The translations under genes and the position numbers were made by a program. The notes under the pieces were generated by a model, which saw only the letters and a program-made list of their open reading frames with translations, was not told where the DNA came from and searched no databases. Positions 1 to 4,700 of a stretch of 7,624 nt of DNA are shown piece after piece (the stretch's first letter is position 1; each line of letters starts with the position of its first letter). Source of the stretch: Desulfotomaculum sp. (GTDB lineage: Bacteria; Bacillota; Desulfotomaculia; Desulfotomaculales; Nap2-2B); assembly GCA_003445555.1 (NCBI GenBank), contig DMDI01000195.1:1-7624 (forward strand), in the 5' to 3' direction.

Positions 1-165
1 AGACAGGGCAGCACAGATCATGCCATATATTCCCGTGTTGTTGGTGGAAAAAGGTATTCAACGCCAGTACAAATGGGAAAAAAGAAACTTGACCCCATTT
101 ATTGTAAAAGGGTTTTTCGTCAATTAAAGTTTACCGATGAAGAAATAGAAAACCTGTTAAAATAG
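1..165 (+). CDS. HicA-like toxin, C-terminal part (5' end outside the window)
   Basis: Frame 1 is open from the first base to TAA at 163-165 and gives 54 residues. They run through a GSTDH motif, IYSRVVGGKRYSTPV, then LDPIYCKRVFRQL and a charged tail ending in ENLLK. In HicA toxins (small double-stranded-RNA-binding-fold mRNA interferases) a GS-x-H segment carries the catalytic histidine, followed by beta strands and a 'K-x-L-x-P-x-hydrophobic' helix. The order and spacing seen here fit that plan, with His7 of the fragment as the candidate catalytic residue. The N-terminus lies outside the window, so it cannot be told whether the gene is intact. No hicB follows directly downstream. It could instead be another small basic protein of similar size; the assignment rests on remembered motif pattern. 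Confidence 0.45.
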   Translation, partial: RQGSTDHAIYSRVVGGKRYSTPVQMGKKKLDPIYCKRVFRQLKFTDEEIENLLK

Positions 166-205
166 GTCTTGCGGAGATGTTCCGGACAGATGGAGACGTG
201 AGTTA

Positions 206-301
206 ATGTTTCTTTTCGGCCATCTGGGCATAACCCTTGCCGCTACCCATACCTTTGAGAAAGTAATACTCTCTCAAGGAAATTTTGGAAAAATGCATTG
301 A
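206..301 (+). pseudogene. N-terminal remnant of a small membrane protein gene
   Basis: ATG at 206 has GGAG at 192-195 as a ribosome binding site. The reading frame gives 31 residues beginning MFLFGHLGITLAATHTFEKV and ends at TGA 299-301. The opening 'M-F-L-F-G-H-L-G-I-T-L' resembles the start of membrane-bound metal-dependent-hydrolase-like proteins (proteins of well over 100 residues with several membrane segments) in Gram-positive anaerobes. Here the first hydrophobic stretch is followed after about 20 residues by unrelated sequence and a stop. It is therefore best read as a truncated remnant with its start region preserved. A genuine 31-residue peptide is possible but less likely. Confidence 0.35.
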
Positions 302-348
302 TCGCCTGAAGGTAAACTGAACCGGTTTAAAGTCCAGGTTTTATCTTG

Positions 349-376
349 AAGCCCGCTTTTGGCTGTGGGTTTTTTT
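349..376 (+). terminator. Possible weak intrinsic terminator
   Basis: AA-(G)-CCCGC at 349-356 can pair with GTGGGTT at 365-371 (one bulged base, one G-T pair), and a run of T continues to 376. The loop is short and T-rich. It lies after the membrane-protein remnant and before the aminotransferase promoter region. The stem is imperfect, so this is only a candidate. Confidence 0.3.
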
Positions 377-461
377 CCTTTTGTGGGGGTGTTCAGTCTA
401 AATTTTTCTAAAAAACTTTAATTTAGCAGGATATTCCCTTTCAATTGTCGAAGTATAAATT

Positions 462-490
462 TTGTCAGTCATAGGAAAAGAAGATAAAGT
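462..490 (+). promoter_or_regulatory. Candidate sigma-A promoter for the aminotransferase pseudogene
   Basis: TTGTCA (462-467; 5 of 6 matches to TTGACA) and TAAAGT (485-490; 4 of 6 matches to TATAAT) are separated by 17 bases. The pseudogene start at 554 follows about 60 bases later and has its own strong ribosome binding site, GGGAGGAG, at 542-549. The AT-rich tract upstream (about 400-460) fits a promoter region. Confidence 0.35.
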
Positions 491-553
491 TCCGGTATTT
501 ATAGTCCGACAGAACATAACCGCCCGTTAGGAGATCATAGAGGGAGGAGTGAA

Positions 554-935
554 ATGATCCCAATTGCGAAACCAGTAGTGGATAACGAGGAAATAGAAGC
601 AGTAAAAGAAGTCCTTCTTTCCGGGAGCCTTGCCCAGGGAAAGAAAGTGGTAGAATTCGAGGAAGCCTTTGCGGCCTACCTAGGGACAAAATACGCCGTT
701 GCGGTAAGCTCGGGCACGGCCGCGCTGCACCTGGCGCTTTTATCCCACGATATCGGAGAAGGCGTTGAGGTGATTACCACCCCTTTTAGCTTTATTGCCA
801 CCGCCAACGCCATTTTATTCACCGCTGGGCTACAACCTCCGGATGACGGATATCGCCGCCGCCATTGGCCTTTGCCAGTTGAAAAAACAGGCGGATTTCA
901 ACGCGAAAAAAGGTTTTTTATATCAGGATTGCTAA
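554..935 (+). pseudogene. DegT/DnrJ/EryC1/StrS aminotransferase, internally deleted and truncated
   Basis: These are PLP-dependent sugar-nucleotide aminotransferases, which add an amino group to a keto-sugar nucleotide in surface-glycan or amino-sugar pathways; full length is about 360-400 residues. From ATG 554 the first ~92 residues are a textbook N-terminus: [17 protein letters not shown], then [19 protein letters not shown], then the PLP-phosphate-binding region [12 protein letters not shown], and [15 protein letters not shown]. At about 821-829 the sequence jumps straight to the region that normally follows the catalytic lysine. In the next frame (828-935) it reads [20 protein letters not shown] and stops at TAA 933-935. 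The segment holding the PLP lysine is missing. The original frame runs on without homology to TAA at 971-973. The gene cannot make an active enzyme. Confidence 0.85.
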
Positions 936-988
936 ACTTAAGCCAAAATTTCTATCCAGAATTGAAGAAATAAGCATACACCAGGTTT

Positions 989-1040
989 AGAGGCTTTGTG
1001 AAGCCTCTCCTGCCTTCGCTCAAGGCTTGCGAGGCGGGAG
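989..1040. repeat. Two adjoining GC-rich hairpins
   Basis: AGAGGCTT (989-996) and AAGCCTCT (1001-1008) form a perfect 8-bp stem with loop TGTG. It overlaps by two bases a second hairpin: CTCCTGCC (1007-1014) pairs with GGCGGGAG (1033-1040; one G-T pair), and inside it TCGC (1016-1019) pairs with GCGA (1029-1032). The two stems share bases 1007-1008, so they can compete. No T-tract follows, so these are not typical intrinsic terminators. They sit directly downstream of the aminotransferase pseudogene. Confidence 0.5.
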
Positions 1041-1077
1041 TGAATATTACACCATTCGAGTGCGACCTGAGCGGGAA

Positions 1078-1121
1078 ATCAGTGCAGTCGCTGCGGAAGA
1101 TCAGTGCAGCTGCTGCGGAAA
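1078..1121. repeat. 22-bp unit repeated twice in tandem
   Basis: Units 1078-1099 and 1100-1121 both read ATCAGTGCAG-NN-GCTGCGGAA (core) and differ at three positions (the two N bases and the last base). A partial third echo, AGTGCAG, follows at 1146-1152. The surrounding stretch 936-1160 carries no ORF I recognise. Confidence 0.6.
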
Positions 1122-1160
1122 GCCTGTGCGCCTTTGGCACGAAATAGTGCAGTGCGTCTG

Positions 1161-1189
1161 TTGAAAAAGTAATACACATACGATATAAT
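1161..1189 (+). promoter_or_regulatory. Near-consensus sigma-A promoter without an evident gene
   Basis: TTGAAA (1161-1166) and a perfect TATAAT (1184-1189) are spaced by exactly 17 bases. Downstream on the + strand there is only a 53-codon frame (1188-1349) whose ATG overlaps the -10 box, so it cannot be this promoter's product. Genes from 1211 onward lie on the opposite strand. The promoter is either a leftover, or it drives a non-coding transcript antisense to the modules at 1211-1870. Confidence 0.5.
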
Positions 1190-1210
1190 GGCCTTGCTTT
1201 TACTCAATTT

Positions 1211-1353
1211 TCACGGGATCGGAGTGGTGGTGGGGAAAGCGTCCATTAGGCGATTCTTTTTCCATGGAGGAAGATCAACTATTTCTATGCTGTTCAGGCT
1301 GCTTTTCAGTTTTTCCGACTCACTAAAAAAATTTCTATCGCATATTTAAACAT
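1211..1353 (-). pseudogene. Frameshifted small gene with HicB-like N-terminus
   Basis: On the minus strand AAGGAGG (1366-1360) lies six bases before ATG 1353-1351, a very strong ribosome binding site. The frame begins MFKYAIEIF and stops at TGA (1308-1306) after 15 residues. Adding one T in the T-run near 1326-1332 would restore SESEKLKSSLNSIEIVDLPP and a frame to TGA 1213-1211. The opening 'K-Y-A-I-E-I-F-x-S-E' resembles the first beta strand of one HicB antitoxin subfamily, but the later part lacks the usual V-P-x-L-P-G-C motif. I therefore call it a decayed or recombined hicB-like start with modest confidence. The 794-bp repeat begins only three bases upstream of its ribosome binding site. 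Confidence 0.35.
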
Positions 1354-1480
1354 TATTTTCCTCCTTCAGATGATATAAAACCATATTGCCTAAACCTGCC
1401 CCTTTTTGGGATATATCAGCTATGTAAAAATCAAAGCTGGCAGCAAGGTTTTCATAATCAATATCAGCAAGATTGACCAC
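1346..1480 (-). pseudogene. GNAT acetyltransferase fragment (copy A)
   Basis: Directly after the toxin stop the minus strand reads VVNLADIDYENLAASFDFYI, then ADISQKGAGLGNMVLYH. This matches the GNAT-fold core: a strand ending 'F-G-F-Y-I', then the acetyl-CoA-binding loop Q-K-G-A-G-L-G (family R/Q-x-x-G-x-G/A), then a helix. PseH-like acetyltransferases of nonulosonic-acid (glycan) pathways show very similar 'D-I-D-Y-x-N' and 'F-G-F-Y-I-G-D' segments; I infer that relation. Both ends of the gene are missing. At 1369 homology stops and the tail LKEENNV runs to TAA 1348-1346. The usual Gly of F-G-F-Y-I is Asp here, unlike copy B at 4551-4700. Confidence 0.55.
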
Positions 1481-1870
1481 TTAATAAAATCTATCTAGTC
1501 CATCTTTTGTAAGGTATTTCGAAATATAACTCATGACTGATAATAAATCTCTTTCTATTGATGGTTCAATTTTGCGTCCGCCAAGATGTTTATGATGAGG
1601 ATAATTATTTATTTTCTTATGATGAGGCGCCTTATCCCTTCCAATTACTAAATCCCCATCAGTAGTAAGCCAATAATAACTATAGCGTGTTAAGTCCTTT
1701 TCTGGATTAGCAGATTCTGCCACCCGTAATGTGCTGCGGTCAATCAAAGTAAAAATAGCTTTAAAATAAAAAGAGGTTTCAGTTTCGTTTAGCTCTACAA
1801 TAGAAATATTTTTTATTAAATGACCAAATTCAGCGGTGAGTTGGGCTAACAATTCTGAAATATCCTTCAT
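1481..1870 (-). CDS. DUF6516/TumE-like toxin, degenerate copy A
   Basis: 129 residues. It has the DUF6516 (TumE-type TA toxin) layout: an N-terminal helix, a beta-rich middle with YSYYW at 63-67, and the C-terminal YPHHKH at 90-95. The conserved W-D-N-A-P-H-H motif present in copy B (residues 78-84) is here R-D-K-A-P-H-H, and Gly59 is Asp. A single base change (A in place of T at 1492) removes the stop used in copy B and adds R-F-Y. ATG at 1870 overlaps the stop of the upstream partner by four bases (ATGA). Changes at the most conserved motif, together with the loss of the partner's start, suggest a decaying or inactive copy. Family membership is clear; activity cannot be told from sequence. 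It could still be translated. Confidence 0.75.
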   Translation of the reverse strand: MKDISELLAQLTAEFGHLIKNISIVELNETETSFYFKAIFTLIDRSTLRVAESANPEKDLTRYSYYWLTTDGDLVIGRDKAPHHKKINNYPHHKHLGGRKIEPSIERDLLSVMSYISKYLTKDGLDRFY

Positions 1871-2162
1871 TTGCCTTCACCAAGGAAAAAACAATAAGTA
1901 TCTAATATAGCTTTTGATTCTTTGGACACATCATACCAAAAACCCCATTCCACGTAGTCCTCATGGTGTTCCAGAGAAGCTTTCTCAGGGAATCCCTTCT
2001 CAAATTGCTCAAAAGTACATTTATATTTAGCTTCAAATTCACTTAACCTTGCCCTAGCTTGTTTAAGCTTCTTTTGGACAATAGCCATGCGTAATTTTAC
2101 CGAGGTAACTACACTGGTTAAAATAATTTTCCGCTCCTGGAAGGGAAGTTCAGTTAAAACAA
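1867..2162 (-). pseudogene. Coiled-coil partner of DUF6516 toxin, 5' end replaced (copy A)
   Basis: From residue VLTELPF to the end (FFLGEGK) it matches the partner gene of copy B. Upstream of 2162 the sequence diverges completely: the native ribosome binding site, start codon and first residues (MESIEKRVP in copy B) are gone. The frame happens to stay open to 2541, but that extension is low-complexity, lacks a ribosome binding site and crosses a GC-rich hairpin region, so it looks accidental. An ATG at 2232 could give 121 residues, also without a ribosome binding site. The toxin gene overlaps its 3' end. Confidence 0.65.
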
Positions 2163-2512
2163 GTGGTAATCTTTCAACGAAGCAGATACTATCATGAAAG
2201 AAACTGCTCCTTTGGTAAGTTACCACCAGCATTACAGGCGGGGTGATTGGGAAAGCGTCCATTGGAGGTGCAGTAAACAGCATAAACAGCATCAGGCCAA
2301 TGCCCTTAATTTGGATCGGAGAAACAAATCTTTTGCCGACCAAAAATAATGTGAACCAAATTTTGCCCGATAAAAGCCTCTGGAGAAAACAAAAGCCCAC
2401 TTTCGGGGTATTTTTCTTCGCATTCGGCGCCGAAGGCGAACAGATAATGCGAAGGGCCGGCGCATTGCCGGCCTTTATCCTTCGCTTTGCGGTTCTGTCT
2501 TTCCAGTTGTCA
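2163..2512. other. 350-bp stretch without a recognisable gene
   Basis: It lies between the broken coiled-coil gene and the PIN toxin. Frames are open on both strands but none shows a ribosome binding site or a family I recognise. Bases 2239-2263 repeat 1228-1252 with four mismatches (core GGGAAAGCGTCCATT). TGGTAA-G-TTACCA (2213-2225) is a perfect palindrome. The last third is a structured GC-rich element. Confidence 0.5.
2417..2476. repeat. Nested inverted repeats with a possible terminator
   Basis: TTCGCATT (2417-2424) pairs with AATGCGAA (2446-2453). Between them TTCGGCGCCGAA (2423-2434) is a perfect 12-bp palindrome, and TTCGC/GCGAA (2417-2421/2436-2440) gives an alternative fold. Immediately after comes a 10-bp stem, AAGGGCCGGC (2452-2461)/GCCGGCCTTT (2467-2476), with loop GCATT. 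Placed 3' of the PIN toxin gene (minus strand), the last stem could act as its terminator, though the following T-run is poor. Confidence 0.5.
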
Positions 2513-2962
2513 TTAATGTTCGGATCTGAATACCCGCTCAATATCCAATAATTTTTCGAAACCTGCCTGAATAAAGTGATGATCTGACGTAAGGGCTTTT
2601 TTAATGCTATTTTTGCGCATCACGACAAAACTGATACAATCGGTCAGGCTCCAGTCTTTGTCTTCCCGGCTTTTAAATAGCTGAATTCCATCTGTTAATA
2701 CCCCTTCAGTCAACTGAACGATCTCTAATATGCCTAATTGATGAGCTAATTTAATCTTTTCCAGGAAAGCCACCGCCAGAGGCTTTGTGGATGCCTTACG
2801 AAAAGAATTACATGTCTCAATAATCACCGCATCAGTTGTAACCCGCCGGATTTTTCCAAAGGATTTATAAATTTTTGTAGCCTGCTGGTTAAGGACATCA
2901 CCCCGGTGAATCAACGCAATCCAGCCAGCTGTATCGACAAAAACGGACCTTTTTGTTGTCAT
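2513..2962 (-). CDS. PIN-domain toxin (VapC-type ribonuclease)
   Basis: 149 residues, a normal VapC length. VapC toxins are Mg-dependent endoribonucleases, usually cutting tRNA or rRNA, neutralised by the partner encoded just upstream. The acidic residues of the PIN active site are visible in order: Asp10 in V-F-V-D-T-A-G-W, Glu49 in V-I-I-E-T-C, Asp108 in S-L-T-D-C-I-S-F-V-V-M and Asp127 in L-T-S-D-H-H-F-I-Q-A-G-F. All are intact. ATG at 2962 overlaps the antitoxin stop by four bases (ATGA), giving translational coupling. The stop lies just before the hairpin cluster at 2417-2476. The gene looks complete and probably functional; its exact RNA target cannot be inferred. Confidence 0.9.
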   Translation of the reverse strand: MTTKRSVFVDTAGWIALIHRGDVLNQQATKIYKSFGKIRRVTTDAVIIETCNSFRKASTKPLAVAFLEKIKLAHQLGILEIVQLTEGVLTDGIQLFKSREDKDWSLTDCISFVVMRKNSIKKALTSDHHFIQAGFEKLLDIERVFRSEH

Positions 2963-3201
2963 CTCTTTTCTGTCCCATAAAGATAATGGTCATGTTGGTG
3001 AGCAAAGTCACCCGGGAGTTCCGTGATTATCGGGTGAAGCCATTCATTTAAAGTTAAAAAAGGGTCGGATTCAAAATCCGGCTTTTTTTTCATTTTCCAA
3101 TCTGGAATTACAATTACTTTCGTCCCTTCCGGGATTGATTTTCCTTTTTCTAAAACGACCACATCACCTTTGACAATCCCTTTATAGACACTGTCGATCA
3201 T
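2959..3201 (-). CDS. AF2212/DUF104-like antitoxin for the PIN toxin
   Basis: 80 residues. The first 36 (YKGIVKGDVVVLEKGKSIPE then GTKVIVIP) match the AF2212/DUF104-like antitoxin domain, a small beta barrel. The rest (KKKPDFESDPFLTLNEWL onward) is probably the disordered or helical tail that wraps the toxin. ATG at 3201 has AGGGGTG (3216-3210) eight bases upstream on the minus strand. Its stop overlaps the toxin ATG. The gene order antitoxin then toxin is usual for VapBC-type pairs, and antitoxin or complex autorepression would be expected, but I see no convincing operator upstream. It is intact. Confidence 0.8.
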   Translation of the reverse strand: MIDSVYKGIVKGDVVVLEKGKSIPEGTKVIVIPDWKMKKKPDFESDPFLTLNEWLHPIITELPGDFAHQHDHYLYGTEKR

Positions 3202-3270
3202 TTACAGGACACCCCTTTCTGGCAAACTGTATCTTGCAACAAACCCGTTATTCAATCTCAATCTTTAACT

Positions 3271-3663
3271 CTATGATAACACCTGGCGGTAAAATTGTGA
3301 AGCTGAAAACAACGATCCACCCAACATAAACATGCCGCTATTCCACAGCATGATTCCGCAGATCTTTTCCAGTCCCGCCGGGGTCCGCGCTTCGCCCCGG
3401 GCCACCAGCGCGGGCCGGGCGTTGGAAGCGCGCGCCAGGCCCCAGCCGTCCGCAAACAGCACCCGGGCGCCGTCCACGGAAATAACTCCGTATTCCCGGG
3501 AGAATTTCTCCGCCAGCTCCGCCACCACGGCAAACTTATCGCGGTCGGCACAGGGGATTCTGGTATCGGCGGTGGAATAATATCTTGGGATGTCTGCGAG
3601 GAGTCGCGACAAGGTCTTTTCCGCCCGGGAGAGAATCCTTAACAGCCGCCCCATAGGAACCAA
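3271..3663 (-). pseudogene. Phosphomannomutase/phosphoglucomutase, C-terminal domain only
   Basis: The enzyme interconverts hexose 6- and 1-phosphate (about 450 residues) and feeds sugar-nucleotide synthesis. Only the last domain remains: GRLLRILSRAEKTLSRLLAD, then IPRYYSTADTRIPCADRDKF, then VDGARVLFADGWGLARASN and ARPALVARGEARTPAGLEKI. The R-A-S-N-x-x-P loop binds the substrate phosphate. The catalytic phosphoserine and metal-binding domains are absent. The tail after about 3350 (WNSGMFMLGGSLFSASQFYR) does not resemble the family. The stretch is strikingly GC-rich compared with its neighbours. The hicB stop lies seven bases upstream and there is no ribosome binding site, so the ATG at 3663 is not a real start. 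Confidence 0.8.
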
Positions 3664-3669
3664 GCCGGC

Positions 3670-3882
3670 TCAATTCAAGGCCACCTCAAGTATTTTTTCA
3701 GATTCCTCATGTTTTTGGACACGCAGATTTAAAGCTTCAAGACAGCCTATAATAGCCTCTTTAATATTTTCAAGGGCTTCTTCTTCTGTGTCTCCTTGTG
3801 AATGGCAACCGGGCAGAATAGGGCAACTTACGTTAAACCCTCCATCTTCAGGATCCGGCCTAAGAATTACCTTGAATAACAT
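3670..3882 (-). CDS. hicB: HicB-family antitoxin, orphan
   Basis: 70 residues. HicB antitoxins neutralise the HicA mRNA interferase through a partial RNase-H-like fold. The family signature is complete: DPEDGGFNVSCPILPGCHSQ, then GDTEEEALENIKEAI, ending in VALN. The protein is short and lacks the C-terminal DNA-binding domain some HicB proteins carry. ATG 3882 is preceded by AGGAG (3896-3892) nine bases upstream on the minus strand. No hicA lies beside it: downstream is a phosphomannomutase fragment, upstream the Rpn fragment. The only HicA-like fragment is at 1-165 on the other strand. A second, 5'-deleted copy lies at 6019-6122. Confidence 0.88.
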   Translation of the reverse strand: MLFKVILRPDPEDGGFNVSCPILPGCHSQGDTEEEALENIKEAIIGCLEALNLRVQKHEESEKILEVALN

Positions 3883-3923
3883 GGTGTATTTCTCCTTTTT
3901 TTAGATTTATCGTCTTTTTTATT

Positions 3924-4544
3924 TTACTGAAGAGATTTACCAACTGCTCTTTTAATGATAGACTGCGCCTCTTCCAATGTGTCGGCGGCAAACACCTCTT
4001 CCATGACGACGTCTAAGAATTCCGGATTGGTCACCTGCTGAACTTTTTCCCTTATTTCGTCAGCGTCGGCGTTAAACCTGCGCGTCATGAATTTGCAAAT
4101 ACCTTCAATCTTTCCTTTTTCATGCCAACTGGTGGTAATTTGCATGATTATATCAGCCTCCCTTTGGTCTATTCTGCCCAGTTCCTGGGATAATTGTTCT
4201 TCTTCCTGGCGGCTTAATTTCAGGTAGGCTTCGAAAAAACCAGCAATCAGTTCCATCCGCGCGGGATCACATTTTAATCTGGTCAGCATACGTAAAAACT
4301 CCAGTTTTACCCGCACCTTTTCTTCTTGGCGATAGCCCATCTTGCTTAAGAGCGCAGCTGCCACCGGGTTGTTATGGTGGATATATTCCCGCCAGAAGAG
4401 TTTTTTTAATTCCAGTTTAAAGAAGCGAAAACAGAGTACGTCCTGGTTTGGATTCACCGGCAACTGCTCCTGTTTTTTTAATTCCAGTTTACACTGGAAG
4501 AGCAAGGTTGGCAATCCTTTTTTACCTTTTTCGGAGAATCCCAA
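3924..4544 (-). CDS. Rpn-family nuclease/transposase-like protein, C-terminal half only
   Basis: Rpn proteins (recombination-promoting nucleases, PD-(D/E)XK fold, often annotated as putative transposases) are about 250-350 residues. Homology starts near 4420 with LKKLFWREYIHHNNPVAAAL, followed by MGYRQEEKVRVKLEFLRML, then an E-rich helical region and a C-terminal part (KGKIEGICKFMTRRFNADAD) as in DUF4351-like tails. The N-terminal nuclease domain with the catalytic Asp and E-x-K/Q is missing. The nominal start at 4544 is a TTG without ribosome binding site, and an in-frame TGA lies three codons before it. Residues about 1-40 are not family-like and contain a 19-bp direct repeat. The C-terminal part is uninterrupted and has a plausible internal start at 4145. 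A broken parent gene is certain; translation of the rest is open. Confidence 0.75.
   Translation of the reverse strand: MGFSEKGKKGLPTLLFQCKLELKKQEQLPVNPNQDVLCFRFFKLELKKLFWREYIHHNNPVAAALLSKMGYRQEEKVRVKLEFLRMLTRLKCDPARMELIAGFFEAYLKLSRQEEEQLSQELGRIDQREADIIMQITTSWHEKGKIEGICKFMTRRFNADADEIREKVQQVTNPEFLDVVMEEVFAADTLEEAQSIIKRAVGKSLQ
4143..4163 (-). promoter_or_regulatory. Internal ribosome binding site and in-frame ATG within the Rpn fragment
   Basis: On the minus strand AGGGAGG (4163-4157) precedes ATG 4145-4143 by 11 bases, in frame with the C-terminal end. Translation from here would give 73 residues, starting MQITTSWHEKGKIEG and ending at 3924. The spacing is longer than ideal. Established work on Rpn proteins reports a separately translated C-terminal inhibitor (RpnS). 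This site fits that arrangement, but the function here is inferred. Confidence 0.3.
4401..4491. repeat. 19-bp perfect direct repeat, period 72
   Basis: TTTTTTTAATTCCAGTTTA occurs at 4401-4419 and 4473-4491. The 72-base period is 24 codons, so the Rpn frame is kept and L-E-L-K-K appears twice in the product. Similarity does not extend past the 19 bases. This fits a rearrangement or in-frame insertion at the point where Rpn homology begins. Confidence 0.75.
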
Positions 4545-4550
4545 ATTTTT

Positions 4551-4700
4551 TCACCGAATATAGGGTTCTCCTGATGATAAAAACTCAGGATGATATAAAA
4601 CCATATTGCCTAAACCTGCCCCTTTTTGAGATATATCAGCTATGTAAAAACCAAAGCTGGCAACAAGGTTTTCATAATCAATATCAGCAAGATTGACCAC
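4551..4700 (-). pseudogene. GNAT acetyltransferase fragment (copy B)
   Basis: Same fragment as at 1346-1480 but closer to the family. It reads NLVASFGFYIADISQKGAGL then G-N-M-V-L-Y-H, with the canonical F-G-F-Y-I strand and the Q-K-G-A-G-L-G acetyl-CoA loop. It follows the toxin stop at 4710 after one in-frame stop (TAA 4703-4701). The 794-bp repeat ends within it at 4589; beyond that the frame continues PEFLSSGEPYIR to TGA 4553-4551 without homology. The N-terminal third and the C-terminal third of an acetyltransferase of about 170 residues are missing. Its closest resemblance that I can recall is PseH-like sugar-nucleotide N-acetyltransferases. Confidence 0.6.

Larger units (their letters stand above)
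1369..2162. repeat. 794-bp direct repeat, copy A (partner 4589-5382)
   Basis: Bases 1369-2162 align to 4589-5382 at a constant offset of 3220 with no gaps and 12 mismatches that I counted (about 98.5% identity). The unit carries the GNAT fragment, the whole DUF6516 toxin gene and all but the 5' end of the coiled-coil gene. I see no terminal inverted repeats, transposase or clear target-site duplication at its ends. Confidence 0.95.

Noticed and set aside
400..460. A known riboswitch or leader in the AT-rich tract before the aminotransferase
   Set aside because: No conserved aptamer elements recognised. The tract (with GCAGGATATT and GTCGAAGTATA) looks only like an AT-rich promoter region.
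2163..2541. N-terminal extension making a 224-residue fused protein with the coiled-coil gene (minus strand)
   Set aside because: It has no ribosome binding site, crosses GC-rich palindromes, has no family likeness and is absent from the other copy. The frame is open by chance beyond the repeat border.
2243..2551. 102-residue ORF on the plus strand
   Set aside because: No ribosome binding site or family. It runs through the hairpin cluster and into the 3' end of the PIN toxin gene on the opposite strand.
3258..3580. GC-rich ORFs in other frames (97 residues minus, 82 residues plus)
   Set aside because: Products rich in Arg, Ala, Pro and Ser without family likeness. They are shadows of the phosphomannomutase fragment.
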